A DNA stretch of 64,000 nucleotides from positions 682,001 through 746,000 of the forward strand of contig OZ218959.1 in assembly GCA_965112735.1 (NCBI GenBank), written 5' to 3'. Position 1 is the first letter of the stretch, and every line of letters starts with the position of its first letter. Positions 1-15,055 of this stretch are shown here, in pieces. This stretch comes from Phaeosaccion multiseriatum. Lineage: Eukaryota; Ochrophyta, other classes. The translations under genes were made by a program, and so were the position numbers. Under the pieces are notes generated by a model. That model did not search any database and was not told the DNA's origin. It saw only the letters and a program-made list of their open reading frames with translations.

Positions 1-1223
1 AGAGAACAGTATTCAGCGGATAAAGGACAATCCGCGGAGCCAAGTCTTTCGTGGCGGCCGAGAGTACGACAGCAGACGCCAGCAAATTAACGGGGCTGGT
101 AAAGTACGCATCAAGGTACCCGGTGGGGTGCAGTATCTTATCATAACGGCAACTCTTGTGGCGGAATCAGTCGCCACTTTCGCCAAGCAGGCCGAGAAGC
201 TCAGCGTCCTCGGGACCTTGGGCTTGGACCTCCCCTTCGGTATGGATGGAGGCGGCTCAGGGGCGGCAGGGGGGGCGGGAGGCCGGGGCGGGGCGGTCTC
301 CAAGAAGCCTTTCATGGTTGAGAGGCGATATGATGCCGGAGCCACTATTGTGGAGCAAGGAGACCAGCCCACGCATATATCAGTCATCATCGAAGGCGAT
401 TGTCGAATCACCAGAGCCGACCCCTCGGAGGCAAGCAGCTCCTTGACGACCACCACCGCTGCTCCCAATGGGAATAGTAATGGCAAGAGTAGTGGAGCAG
501 CAGCAGTAGCAGGAGCAGGGGCAGCAGCAGCCGCTGCAGCAGCAGCAGCAGCAGGTGGAGGAGCAGGAGGAGGAGGAGCAGGAGGAGGCGGGGGAGGAGG
601 GGGTGGGCAAGGAGGGGAAGGAAAAGCAGCAACAACAGCAGCAGCAGGGGGAGGGGGGGGGGCAGCAGTAGGAGGAGGAGAGGTAGAAAGACCAGGAGGA
701 GCAGCAGGAGCCGGATCGGCAGGAGGAGGAGGAGGAGGAGGGCCAGGGGGGGGGGGGGGAGGGGGGATGTCTTCGATTTTCAAGCGCAAGAGCTCGAGGT
801 ACAGCCTGCAAGCCACACCACGGCAACGAGTAACCATGATTCTCAGCAGCGGTTTTTCCACCACGCTCGACTTGCGCCATATCGGGATCCTTGGCCCAAG
901 CAATATGGTGGGGGATATCCCTGCCTTCTTGGGCGGCGTACAGCCTGCCACTGTGCTGGCCAAGACGCCGGTGCGAGTGCTGCAGTGCTCTGCGAGCCGA
1001 TTCCTAGACCAAATTGAGGGCAGTACGGCATTGAAGCAAAAGTACATTGCTGGAGCCAAGGCTCGACGAGACTGGATACAGCAGCGCGGGGGGGATGTGG
1101 ATGCGTTGATGGAGCTCCGTAAAACGAGCGCTCTACTCGTGCATATTGCCAAGAAGCCACCCGAAGCAGCCTTGGCGGCGAGGACGACGTTGGGTAGGAG
1201 GCAGCAGCAGCAGCAGCAGCAGG

Positions 1224-1266
<43 letters not shown>

Positions 1267-1891
1267 GCAGCAGCAACAACAACAACAACAACAAAAGCAG
1301 CAACAGAAGCAGCCGCAGCGGCGCTCTTCTTTCCGTAGATTTGGGGCGAAGGGCGCCAGCCGCAGCTGCCCCGATAGCACTAGCACCAGCAGCGCGACGT
1401 GTGAAGAGGAGCAAGGCGATGACGACGACTACGATTCGACTTCGGCCGCACCTGAGTTCCTAGCATTGAGTGAGGAGGAGAGGCTCAAGTTAAAGCGTAT
1501 CATGCAGAACGCGCCGTCACTGCCGAGCTTTGCCGCAGCTTCGGGGGAGGTCACAGAGGCGGAGAAGCTCGAGTGGAGGGCCCACAGCTCAGAAGCGGCG
1601 GGGGCGGCGCAGGAGCAGCCCCAAGGCGCTTTGACGAGCACTCAGGAGGAAATCTCCACGTCTCTCTTGACCCCGTTCCCGACTCTCACTCTGGACAGGA
1701 AGCTGCACTCTGTGTCGCAGCCCACACTGAGCCACAGCAACGGCTTCATGGACCCCTTCCAGGGGCGTGTGTACGATGCTTGGTGGAACAAGCACCTGCA
1801 AGAGCCGTCTGAGCCGAAGCTGAAGCGGTCCGACAGGGTGCTGATTGAACAAAGGATCGCGGAAGGCTTCGCCAAACTCCGTTCCATGTGA
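1..1891 (+). CDS. Cyclic nucleotide-binding domain protein, 5' end outside the window
   Basis: The frame is open from the left edge to TGA at 1889-1891, so the true start lies upstream; the GTG at 128 is not convincing. The segment VERRYDAGATIVEQGD and the following IIEGDCRI look like the first half of a cNMP-binding beta-roll. LRHIGILGPSNMVGDIPAFL with a following ATVLAKTPVRVLQ looks like the second half, including the GD(E)-type phosphate-binding turn. Between them lies an Ala/Gly-rich low-complexity insert (about 490-770), so the domain is interrupted. After the domain comes a glutamine tract (about 1201-1310), an acidic stretch and a unique C-terminus. Family members bind cAMP or cGMP and usually regulate kinases or channels, but no effector domain is visible here. 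The canonical arginine of the binding cassette is not obvious, so ligand binding is unproven. The next gene is convergent, with its stop 168 bp away. Confidence 0.7.
490..770 (+). repeat. GCA/GGA-rich coding low-complexity tract
   Basis: Imperfect GCA, GGA and G-run triplets encode an Ala/Gly-rich linker inside the cNMP-binding fold. On the opposite strand the same bases give long Cys/Pro open frames, which I treat as shadows. Confidence 0.85.
1201..1310 (+). repeat. CAG/CAA tract encoding polyglutamine
   Basis: Mixed CAG and CAA codons encode an almost pure run of about 35 glutamines, broken by one Glu and a few Lys. The CAA interruptions make it less slippery than pure CAG. Confidence 0.9.
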
Positions 1892-2059
1892 CGTCAGTTA
1901 AAATGTCTTCTGGGACTGACGTGTGGGGGTGGGGACTGCGGCACGGCACAAAGGCTTCAGCAACCCTCGTCAGATTCTCTCAGGGAGAATGACAACGGCT
2001 GGAAAAGTCCATTTTACAGGTATATGCGTGTAGGAGGACTCCCCTCCCCGTCAAAGGTC

Positions 2060-6944
<4,885 letters not shown>

Positions 6945-7104
6945 GGGTTGATGATGGTTGTTGGCGGATGGCACAACGCTTGACAAGTGGTGTGTCGGGG
7001 GGGAAATGTGAGCCTGGACGACCAACACGCGTACTTGCTCCTCTACACCATAGATGGCACTTAAAGGGTGTAATATCCACCCATCCATCCGATCCAATCA
7101 CCCC
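6945..7104. promoter_or_regulatory. Shared head-to-head promoter region
   Basis: Only about 160 bp separate the start codons of beta-galactosidase (-) and adenylosuccinate lyase (+), so both core promoters and 5' UTRs must lie here or overlap the coding regions. I see no convincing TATA box or other named element. The assignment rests on gene geometry alone. Confidence 0.5.
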
Positions 7105-9305
7105 ATGATGGAGTTCTCCAGCCTTCTTGAAACCATGCCATCTGCAGAAGATAAGAACGCGTACGAGCACCCGCTCGTGGCGCGGTACTCGTCCAAAGAG
7201 ATGAGCTTCATGTGGAGCCCTCAGAAGAAGTTTCGCACGTGGAGACTGCTGTGGATCGCTCTCGCTACAGCGGAGAGGGATCTTGGCCTGGATGTCAGCC
7301 AAGAGCAGGTGCGTATCGCACCAAAAACCCCAACCTTCTCCTTATGACTTAATCCTGCCCCCTTCCTGCACACCGCGACGACAAAAGGTGGACGAGATGA
7401 CGAAGGAAATTGACAACATCGACTGGGCCTACGCTGCCGAGAAGGAGGCCGAGTTTCGACACGATGTCATGGGGCATGTGCATGCGTTTGGCCACGTCTG
7501 CCCTAAGGCTATGCCAATCATTCACCTTGGCGCCACCTCTTGCTACGTCGGCGACAATACAGACGTGATTCAGATCCGGGATTCGCTACTCCTCCTTCGC
7601 CGGAAGCTGGTCAAGCTGCTGTCGATTATGAAGGTGAGCAAGCAGAGGAGTGGTGCAGAGGGAGGGCTAGTCTCTCTCACCACGCCCCCCCCCCCCCCAT
7701 TCCCTCACAAATGCGATCAGAACTTTGCCGACAAGTACAAGGACATGGCGACTCTGGGTTTTACGCACTACCAACCCGCCCAGCTGACCACCGTGGGCAA
7801 GCGGTGCACGCTGTGGATGCAGGATCTGCTCATGGATCTCCAAGAGGTGGATCGTATGGTGGAGGGCATCCCCATGAGAGGCGTCAAGGGCACCACAGGA
7901 ACGCAGGCCACCTTCCTGCAGCTCTTCGACGGAGACCACTCCAAGGTCAAGCAGCTCAATCAGAAGGTCTGCGAGCTCATGGGTATCCCGCAGTGGGTGC
8001 ACGTCAGCGGCCAAACGTACACGAGGAAAATTGACTTCCAGGTGTGTGTTGTGTTGCGTGGTGTCTGCCTCATGTTGGGTGACATCCTGCCCACCGGCAG
8101 TGCCTCTCACTTTCTCTCAATTTCACGGGCAGGTACTGGCGGTTCTGAGTGGTATCGCGCAGAGTGCCGCCAAGATGTGCGGGGACATCCGCCTGCTGGC
8201 CAACTTGAAGGAAGTAGAGGAGCCCTTCTCAAAGACGCAGATCGGTAAGGAAGGAGCAGGAGCCGCTTCCTTGTTGGGTGTGCCTAATCCAGCCGCCCCC
8301 TGCCCGCCCACCCTTTTCGTGCGTGTATGTATGCGAGTAGGGAGCAGCGCAATGGCGTACAAGAGGAACCCCATGCGGTCTGAGCGCGTGTCCTCTCTGG
8401 CCAGGTACCTCATGAACCTCCCCACCATGGCGGCTCAGACGCACGCCAGCCAGTGGTTCGAGCGGACGCTGGACGACTCTGCCATTCGCCGCATCGTACT
8501 GCCCGAGGTAAATGTGAAGAGAGCCTTTGGGGATGCTGAAATATAATCTCATGTCGCCCCTGCGCCTCCCCCTCCCACACTCCCGCTTACGCTTACAACC
8601 ACAAACAGGGCTTTCTGGCAGCAGACGTGATCATCACGCTGCTCACCAACATTGCAGATGGGATGCATGTGTGGCCCGAGGTGGTCAGGGCGCGTGTCAT
8701 GAGCGAGCTCCCCTTCATGGCCACGGAGAACATCCTCATGGCCTGTGTGCAGGTGCGCGGCAAGGCCCAAACCTTTTGAGGGAGTTTTGAAGCAAACCAA
8801 CCCCTCCTCCCTCTCTTCCCTCTCTCTTCCCTCTCCCTCCGCTGGACCAGGCCGGTGGGGACCGCCAGGAGCTCCACGAGCTGATTAGGGTGCACTCCAT
8901 GGCTGCAGGGATGGTCGTCAAGGGCGAGGTGAGTGGGACTCTTTGGTATTTTGGCACCTTCTGAGGCAGTCAACCAACGCTGCGCACCGCAATGTTGTTT
9001 CTATTTACAGGGCAAGGCCAACGACTTGATGGACCGGATAAAGGCTGACCCCGCCTTTTCGGCCGTGCACGATAAGCTTGCGTCTCTGGTGGACCCGAAC
9101 CTGTTCATCGGTGGGTTGCAAGCACGCATATACTATTTTGCCGGCGCACCCCCCAAATCAAATACTAACCCTAGCACGAACTAACTCCCTGTCAGGACGT
9201 TGCCCCGAGCAAGTGGATGAATTCATGAGCGAGTGCATTGACCCATGCCTCTCAAAGTACGCATCCTTGCTGGAGGAGAAGAATGCGGATGATGTCAATG
9301 TCTAA
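7105..9305 (+). CDS. ADSL: Adenylosuccinate lyase, 9 exons
   Basis: Exons are 7105-7308, 7388-7633, 7721-8041, 8133-8244, 8341-8507, 8609-8752, 8851-8928, 9011-9110 and 9196-9305. All junctions are GT-AG and the phases agree, giving about 493 residues (human ADSL has 484). The enzyme cleaves adenylosuccinate to AMP and SAICAR to AICAR in purine synthesis, as a homotetramer. Motifs run in the expected order: [54 protein letters not shown] (general-acid His region, about H166), [11 protein letters not shown], and the fumarase/lyase signature [15 protein letters not shown] with the catalytic serine loop (about residues 295-309). These are followed by [10 protein letters not shown] and [10 protein letters not shown]. 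The start could instead be 7108 or 7135. The coding end overlaps the convergent gene by 11 bp. Confidence 0.96.
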
Positions 9306-10310
9306 GGCGGACGCCGGGAGACCCGGCGACGCTCGTCGTGCCTCTCCCGTCCACACCGCACAGTGGGCACAGCATGCAGCCGTCAGCGTCTCCGCCGGCA
9401 AGCCCCTTGGAGTGCATGATGCGTGCCATGGACTGAGGGGTGGGGGTTGGGGGGGCTGCTTGGGTCAGGGCCACGGCAGATGCGTGGCGGTACAGAGACG
9501 CGACGACGGATACGAACCTTGTTCCAAGTAGTGGCTCTCTCACGGAAGCTGAAGAGGACTCTATTTAGCAATGGCAGCCCCTTGGAGCTGATGATCTTGG
9601 CATGGTTCCGTAAGGCAATGAAGCTCAAATGGCCTCCCTGTTTGCATGGAACAGGAATAGTACAAGGTGAATGAGAGACGATCCACAGTATTGGAGACGT
9701 ACATACCACTCACCTCTGGGTTGATGATTGTCCTATGAAGCGCTCGGAGCTCGTGAAGAAGCCACGTCAGACTTTGGCTAAAGTCCGTCTCTCTGATCAT
9801 CGTGACAAAGAGCACTTCCTGGGAGAACTCGTCGGACACACCCAGGTCCTCCGCAACTCTCTTCTCCACGTCTCTTCTGTGGGGGGTAAGAACAACGAAT
9901 GACGTGACGAACGAACCAAAAGAGCAGAGATTATCTCTCCCTCACCTCCAGAATGGTGTGGTGGCGGCGGATGTTCTTTTCCGGGAGCTGGTGCTGGCAG
10001 TGTGTGGTCGGGGCTGGTCAGTGCTCTGCCCACCTTCAGCGCATGGCACTGACGACTTGGCCGGTGAAGCCTCATTACCCGTTGCGCCGACCGGTTGCTG
10101 GGCTTCGCAAACAGGTTGTGGCGTGCCGTCTCCTTCCGCGACTGTAAAAGAGGCAGCAGTGATGGTAGACGTGTGCAGGAGGTAGTTAGGGGGCCGTCTT
10201 TTGGGGCAGCATCAGGGGCGTCCTCTCACCTGGGCAAGCACCCTCCGCCGCCACTGGCGCAGGCTGATCGAGATGGCCCTCTTTACCACCTGCAGCCTGT
10301 TCGGCCTCCT

Positions 10311-10348
<38 letters not shown>

Positions 10349-11606
10349 TGGTCATTCCCAGAGGCACATGCTGCTGCTGGGGGAAAGGCATCGGCAGCAC
10401 TCCCCCCCTCCACCCTGCGCCGGATGCTAGACGATGGTCGGGGCGATAGCTTTTTCTTCCTCGCTCTCGGACTTTTCTCTCCCGATGGAGAGGGCGGCGT
10501 TTCTGGGAGAGCTGCTGCCTTCTTTCCTTTCTTCGATTGTGGCGCCGGGCTGTCTTTCTCCAATTCGTTGACGCGTCGCTGTGGATAGGAGGGGGCAGCG
10601 GAAGAACAGAGTGATGTGACTTCTGAGACATGGAAACGTGCACACCAACTCACACACCTCCAGTTTTGCCACTTTGAGCTCCGCAGCCTGTTCGCTGCGT
10701 TTGGCGTCGCAGACGATGCGTTTAAGCCAATCGGCCGCATCCTCTTCGGCACCCTCCAGCTGCAAAGCCTCCATACCAGGAAACTCTGCACTGAGAAGAT
10801 TCAGAGCACCCTCGAGACGCGTGGCCCCCGCAAGTTTTCCTGAGCCATTGTGAGGTGACGCGTACAGCTGTTATAGAGCCCTGACCCCGATATCTCTCTC
10901 CTGCCCCGCCCCCCAACTTCCGAGGCCTACCTTGCAAACGCTCCACACGTTCCGTCTGTGCCACAGCCGCTCGCTCCATACGGTCGATTTCCCTGTGCTT
11001 GCTCGCCATCGCATCCCTAACCTTCACGGAGTCCTGTCTCACGAGCAGCATCTCCGTTTGGAGATCCATAAACTCTGCATTAATGGAGCCCATCTTTTCC
11101 TCCAGCTTCTCGATGGCGCTTGCATAGTCTTCAAACTGTATTTGGCAGTCCAGAGTACACTCATGCACGAGGGTCAGGTATGTGGACGCTTGAGACATAT
11201 CCGTCGAGGTGAAATCCACGCCCCCCATGCAGTAAGCACGTAAAATCTGGCAGACACTCGCCAACAACACACTTGCTGCTCCAGTGGTCTTCCTGGCGCA
11301 GTCCCCTGTCGCCGACAGCTCGCGACGCATCTTCCTCGTCAGGTCAACCAGATCCGCATAGCTCCGCTGCGCGTTTCCCCAGTGCTGTGAAACAGTCTGC
11401 GGCCGGTTGGACACGTCCTGCACGTCCTGGCTGTTCATTGCACCCCTCGCGGCGCCGTATCTCGTTGCAGGCTTTGGTTTGAGCCGATTGACCGCGATCA
11501 ACTTGTGGGATACTTGCGCGAGGCGTTGAGATTGTGGCCATTTCGGCCCCACGTTCCGAGAGGAAAGTAGCACCCTGCTATCCCCCACCCCCTGCCCTCT
11601 CCCCAT
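9295..11606 (-). CDS. Coiled-coil protein of unknown function, 7 exons
   Basis: Exons on the minus strand are 11606-10931, 10839-10658, 10578-10230, 10141-9946, 9876-9714, 9637-9518 and 9432-9295. Every junction is GT-AG and phases agree throughout, giving about 607 residues, or about 551 if the ATG at 11438 is used. I do not recognise the family. The N-terminal third is a predicted coiled coil with heptad-like Leu/Met/Val spacing (region of SAIEKLEEKMGSINAEF). The middle is Lys/Arg/Pro/Ser-rich with a basic, possibly nuclear-localising stretch and a run of about 12 Gln. The C-terminal third looks helical and ends near a CMLCPLCG motif, which might bind metal. Reading through the third donor would instead stop at 10186, but the CAG|GTGAGA donor and four further in-phase exons favour splicing. 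The last codons overlap the tail of adenylosuccinate lyase. Confidence 0.72.
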
Positions 11607-11950
11607 TAGACTCTTGTTTTTAGATTACCCTACCCTTCAAGCACCCCAAGTGCTACCGTAGAGGGAGTAGAAGGTTAGAAGGAAGGATGTGTGTGGAGTG
11701 TAGAGTGGAGAGAGAAAAAAGGGAGGAAGGGGAGAGGGAGGGATCGAGGAGGGGGAGGAGAAAAAGAAAAGAAATTTGTAACTGTATGACGACAACGCCA
11801 GCCATGGAAACCCCTCTGCCGTCGGACATCGGGCCGCACCCACCCCCTGTGTGTGTTATCCCCCCTGTGTGTGTCCACTTCTCCCCTTCTCTCAACCCCC
11901 CCCCCCCCCCTTCCTCCCCTTGCATATAGTTTGAATATCTATCGGGCAGG
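11607..11950. other. Head-to-head intergenic region, purine/pyrimidine-skewed
   Basis: About 340 bp lie between the coiled-coil gene (-) and the Tom7-like gene (+). The segment is strongly skewed, with a G/A-rich run (about 11705-11775) and a C-run of about 14 just upstream of the Tom7 start. It presumably holds both promoters. No specific motif was recognised. Confidence 0.4.
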
Positions 11951-12151
11951 ATGGGCGCTGAGGCGAAAGCAAAAGGCCGCCGGCGTTTGAAGGCCAAGAA
12001 GGGACAGGGACTGGGGGTGTCCACGCTGTTCAAGAGTGTGGCTGTTTACGCTCTTCCTATTGTGCGATACGGAGCATTGCCTGCTGTCATCTGGCTGGGC
12101 ATCAGAACGCCGCCGCGGGTCAATCTTTGGTCCGCTCTGAACATCTTCTAG
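11951..12151 (+). CDS. TOM7: Tom7-like subunit of the mitochondrial outer-membrane translocase
   Basis: A single exon of 66 codons runs from ATG to TAG. The N-terminus is short and Lys/Arg-rich, followed by LFKSVAVYALPIVRYG and then ALPAVIWLGIRTPPR and a short tail. The order LFK, a helix, a (W/Y)G-x-x-P-x-VI-x-LG core and a proline-containing tail matches Tom7, which is about 55 residues in animals and about 75 in plants. The RYGALPAVIWLG core corresponds to the RWGFIPLVIYLG and HYGFIPLVIFVG stretches of known Tom7 proteins. Tom7 is a tail-anchored subunit that modulates TOM complex assembly and dynamics. The assignment comes from pattern recognition and needs a profile search because the protein is so short. 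No intron is needed. Confidence 0.8.
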   Translation: MGAEAKAKGRRRLKAKKGQGLGVSTLFKSVAVYALPIVRYGALPAVIWLGIRTPPRVNLWSALNIF

Positions 12152-12256
12152 AATCCCAGGAAGGAAAGAGAGAGCGGAGGGAAGGGCGGTTCGCGGGAGA
12201 GGAGGGAGCTTCCGAAGAGCGAGCGTCTCGAGGGAGCGAGCGGGCAAAGCCACATA

Positions 12257-12273
12257 CCCGCTTCAGAAGCGGG
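12257..12273. repeat. 17-bp palindrome
   Basis: CCCGCTTC and GAAGCGGG are perfect inverted arms around one central A. It lies about 100 bp downstream of the Tom7-like stop codon and could be a 3'-UTR hairpin. Confidence 0.8.
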
Positions 12274-12449
12274 TCTGGATTTGTGGGAGGGGAGCGCCTC
12301 GGGCTCGAAGCAGTCGAAGGGAATAGGGCCGATCATGGCAGATACGGTATTTCGGCAATCGTGCGGCAAGCTTGCATCCGCGTGGCGTCGCGGAGGGCGG
12401 CTTTTTTAAGGGACAGCAGAGCTGCGCCAGGGTGTAAGTGGAGGGCGTA

Positions 12450-12503
12450 TTTTTTTTCGAGAGAGGAAGAGCAGGCGTTTTTTTTTCGAGAGAGGAAGAG
12501 CAG
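12450..12503 (+). repeat. Tandem duplication of a T-run plus CGAGAGAGGAAGAGCAG
   Basis: Two copies (about 12450-12474 and 12478-12503) each consist of 7-9 T followed by CGAGAGAGGAAGAGCAG. The match is exact apart from T-run length. Confidence 0.9.
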
Positions 12504-14232
12504 CTGGCGGTGGTGATGCTGGGCAGAGTACTGCCGCCGCCTCCGGCGTCGGAAGCGTGTCTCGCCAGCGAGAAGGGCGACGCTGGACGAGGAGAGGACG
12601 CACCCGATAAACCGTGCCTGCTACTTCTTCGCGTGTAAATACAGGGCAGCAGCACTAGCCCTGCTGAGCAAGGCTCAATAAGGAATAATAGAGTTTTTGG
12701 CCCTCCTCGGCCCTCCTCCCCCCTGCTCTACACATAAGCAGGGTTGCGTCTGAGCCACCGTTGCGAGGGGTGCGACTATCCGATTCAGCCCCCCGTCGTG
12801 TCCGTCTCCAAACTTACCCGTGGGTCCACCTCTACTCGGCCCACTGGCCTCCAGAGGGTCCCTCGATTTGTTGACCGATGGCCTTGAGACGTGAGGGCTG
12901 GGGAGGCAAAGCCATACCAAACTCGAGACTGCTGGGTTGAGGAGAGACCTCCCTCTCTCTTTTCCGGCCCCGGTCCAAAGAATGGTCTCATATGATCGGC
13001 CCGGCGGGACTCTGTTGCTCCCGTTGCGTATGTTTGTTGCCCAGCGTGGAGAAGGAGGCCTCCACGCCCTTGAAGCCTCCGTCCGGACAGTCGGACGGTG
13101 AGTGAAAGAAAAGCACACACAAAGGTCAAGATTTCTGCGTCTACGTGTCACAGCGGTCAGTTCGTCAGAGAGTGTGGGCGAGGCGAGCAACTAAGAGATA
13201 CTGTAAGTGTATGGTTCAGCACGTCGACATCGGGAGTCGAGGAGGTCTATTTTGATGTTGAGGACGTAGGAGATTTGGACAGTGCCCATGTGACAAGGAG
13301 GGGCAGCGTAGTGGCAGAGGGGAGTGGTAGCAGCGAGCGGGGCAAGCGGTGACGGCACAGGGAAAGACTCAATATTCGGGAGGTTCGCTCAGACATCAGC
13401 AACGCGTCCTCCATACTTCGGGAAGATAGGAGTGAGCGGTAGCTTACGTGGATAGCTACTGGGAGCGTGCCGAGAAGAGTCGTCACTACCCTGGCTCGGG
13501 AGGTTACAATGTTCATCTGTGGCTGTAGCCGTGGCTGTGGCTAATGCGGGAAAGCCCTTTCTTCCTTGTCTTTCCGAGCTAATGCTGTACGTCCGTTGGC
13601 TATCTAGTAACGATTTAAACAAGTGGTGGTGGTGGTGGTGGGCAGCATCGGCAGCAGTTACAGAATGTTGCTGCTGGTCCCGCTGTAACGGCTGCGGGAG
13701 TCCTGACCTCTATTATACCCCGGGGCAGACTCGACCGATGGCAACAGCACAATACTGGTGTACTTGAGGAGAAGCGGCGGCGGTGCTGGGGTAGACCGAT
13801 ATGCACCCACGGGACACATTGGCGTGTATATACCGAACGCTAATCGGTGCCGCATCGACGCTCCTGATCAGGAGGGAAGCCTCGAACCTGAGTAGAGTCG
13901 AACTCGAATGTGAGTAAGCCCGACTCCAAATCTGAGTAGGGGGGCGCAAATCTGAGTAGGATGTCACGAAACCGATAGCAGGCCGACGCGGATCCGGTGA
14001 GTAGCTAAGCCCGCTTTAAACTGAGTATACTAGATATATCGATTAGTAAAACGACGTCCTTTTAGCCCTTCCCGTCCCTCAGGCTCCCTCTCTTTGGCCC
14101 CCCTTGGTTCGCAAGGGACTGTGAGGAGAGACATCTTGATGGTAAGAGACCTGGCTGCTCTGGCCAAGACTCTTCCGAGACCACTGAACCCGTGGCGGCT
14201 TCTAGCTACGAGAACCAGCAAAAGCACAAGCC

Positions 14233-14285
14233 CACACGCACACGCACACGCACACACACACACACACACACACTAACACACACAC
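14233..14285 (+). repeat. CA dinucleotide microsatellite
   Basis: Interrupted (CA)n with CG and TA variants, followed by further CACAAGC repeats. Non-coding. Confidence 0.95.
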
Positions 14286-14440
14286 AAGCAAAAGCACAAG
14301 CACACGTACACGCAAGCACATACTATGCACACACATACGTAAGTAGAGAGAGAGAGGCAGAGGGAGGTATGAGTGCGTATACGCTAATGTATGACCAAAG
14401 GCGAGGTCTACAGACGTGAGTGAGAGTATTGCACCACGGC

Positions 14441-14472
14441 CCCGCCCGCCCCCGCGCGGGCGGGTTTTTTTT
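14441..14472 (+). terminator. GC hairpin followed by eight T (terminator-like)
   Basis: Arms CCCGCCCGC (14441-14449) and GCGGGCGGG (14456-14464) form a perfect 9-bp stem around a 6-nt loop, followed at once by T8 (14465-14472). It looks like a bacterial intrinsic terminator, or a structured RNA end with a Pol III stop. In a eukaryotic intergenic region the function is unknown. Confidence 0.4.
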
Positions 14473-14557
14473 CCCGCCAATCATATTTCACAGGTTGGAG
14501 AACCAACGGGAAGAGGGGGAAGTCGACGAAACCGAACCTCCAAAAAACACATGAAGT

Positions 14558-14700
14558 GTCTGAGGTACTTACTTCGATGTTCTTAGGTGCCCCCTCTTTC
14601 CCATCTCCCCCGTCTTCTGGCAGAGAAAGAGGGAATAGTCTGAGGTGCTCACTTCGGTGTTCTTAGGTCGCCCCCTCTTCGCCATATTCTCCGTCTTCTG
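14558..14700 (+). repeat. Two diverged 62-bp direct repeats, period 80 bp
   Basis: Copies at 14558-14619 and 14638-14700 both run from GTCTGAGGT through TTCTTAGGT to CCGTCTTCTG with scattered differences. The intervening sequence is not repeated. Confidence 0.85.
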
Positions 14701-14796
14701 CTTCGCCAGGATGGGACTTACCAAGCCTCCAAAGACCCCTACGTGGTGAATGAAAGAAAGACCAGCCAACTAAACTGAAAAGAGGGCCGAGGGAAA

Positions 14797-14863
14797 AGCA
14801 GCAGCAGCAGCAGCAGCAACAAAGACCAACAGCACCAGCAGGAGCAGTAGTAGTAGTACCAGT

Positions 14864-14903
<40 letters not shown>

Positions 14904-14911
14904 GCGGCAGC
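14797..14911 (+). repeat. CAG-rich microsatellite, non-coding
   Basis: Mixed CAG, CAA, TAG and CAC triplets. In-frame TAG triplets on the sense strand argue against a coding polyglutamine. Confidence 0.9.
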
Positions 14912-15055
14912 AAGTAGAGCGGACCATCAGGTTTCATCCTCAAAATACGCATACCTACGGAATAAACAAACCCTGCGGATTGTTTACGTAGATTCTCACG
15001 CTTCGCTCCACACCTCTCTCCCTCCCTTCTTTTGGGTGGTCCTACTTCCTGAAGG

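Larger units (their letters stand above)
12152..15055. other. Intergenic region without a supportable gene
   Basis: About 2.9 kb lie between the Tom7-like gene and the WW/pseudokinase gene. Open frames here are short and compositionally odd, and none can be joined by phase-consistent introns. The region holds a duplicated T-tract motif, a 17-bp palindrome, a GC hairpin followed by eight T, CA and CAG microsatellites and a tandem 62-bp duplication, each listed separately. An uncharacterised non-coding RNA cannot be excluded. Confidence 0.6.

Noticed and set aside
13-1386. Minus-strand Cys/Pro-rich 457-codon frame
   Set aside because: It is the complement of the polyglutamine and Ala/Gly codons of the plus-strand gene, whose frame contains recognisable cNMP-binding motifs.
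8296-8360. Pro-to-Ala change in the lyase signature (SSAMAYKRN) as a defect
   Set aside because: Ala at this position also occurs, as I recall, in fungal adenylosuccinate lyases, so it is a normal variant.
10186-10230. Alternative end of the coiled-coil gene at the 10186 stop
   Set aside because: A consensus donor at 10229 and four later exons with matching phase make splicing more likely. Retention remains possible.
12675-13190. Minus-strand 171-codon frame
   Set aside because: No domain, no splice partners, ordinary intergenic composition. Treated as chance.
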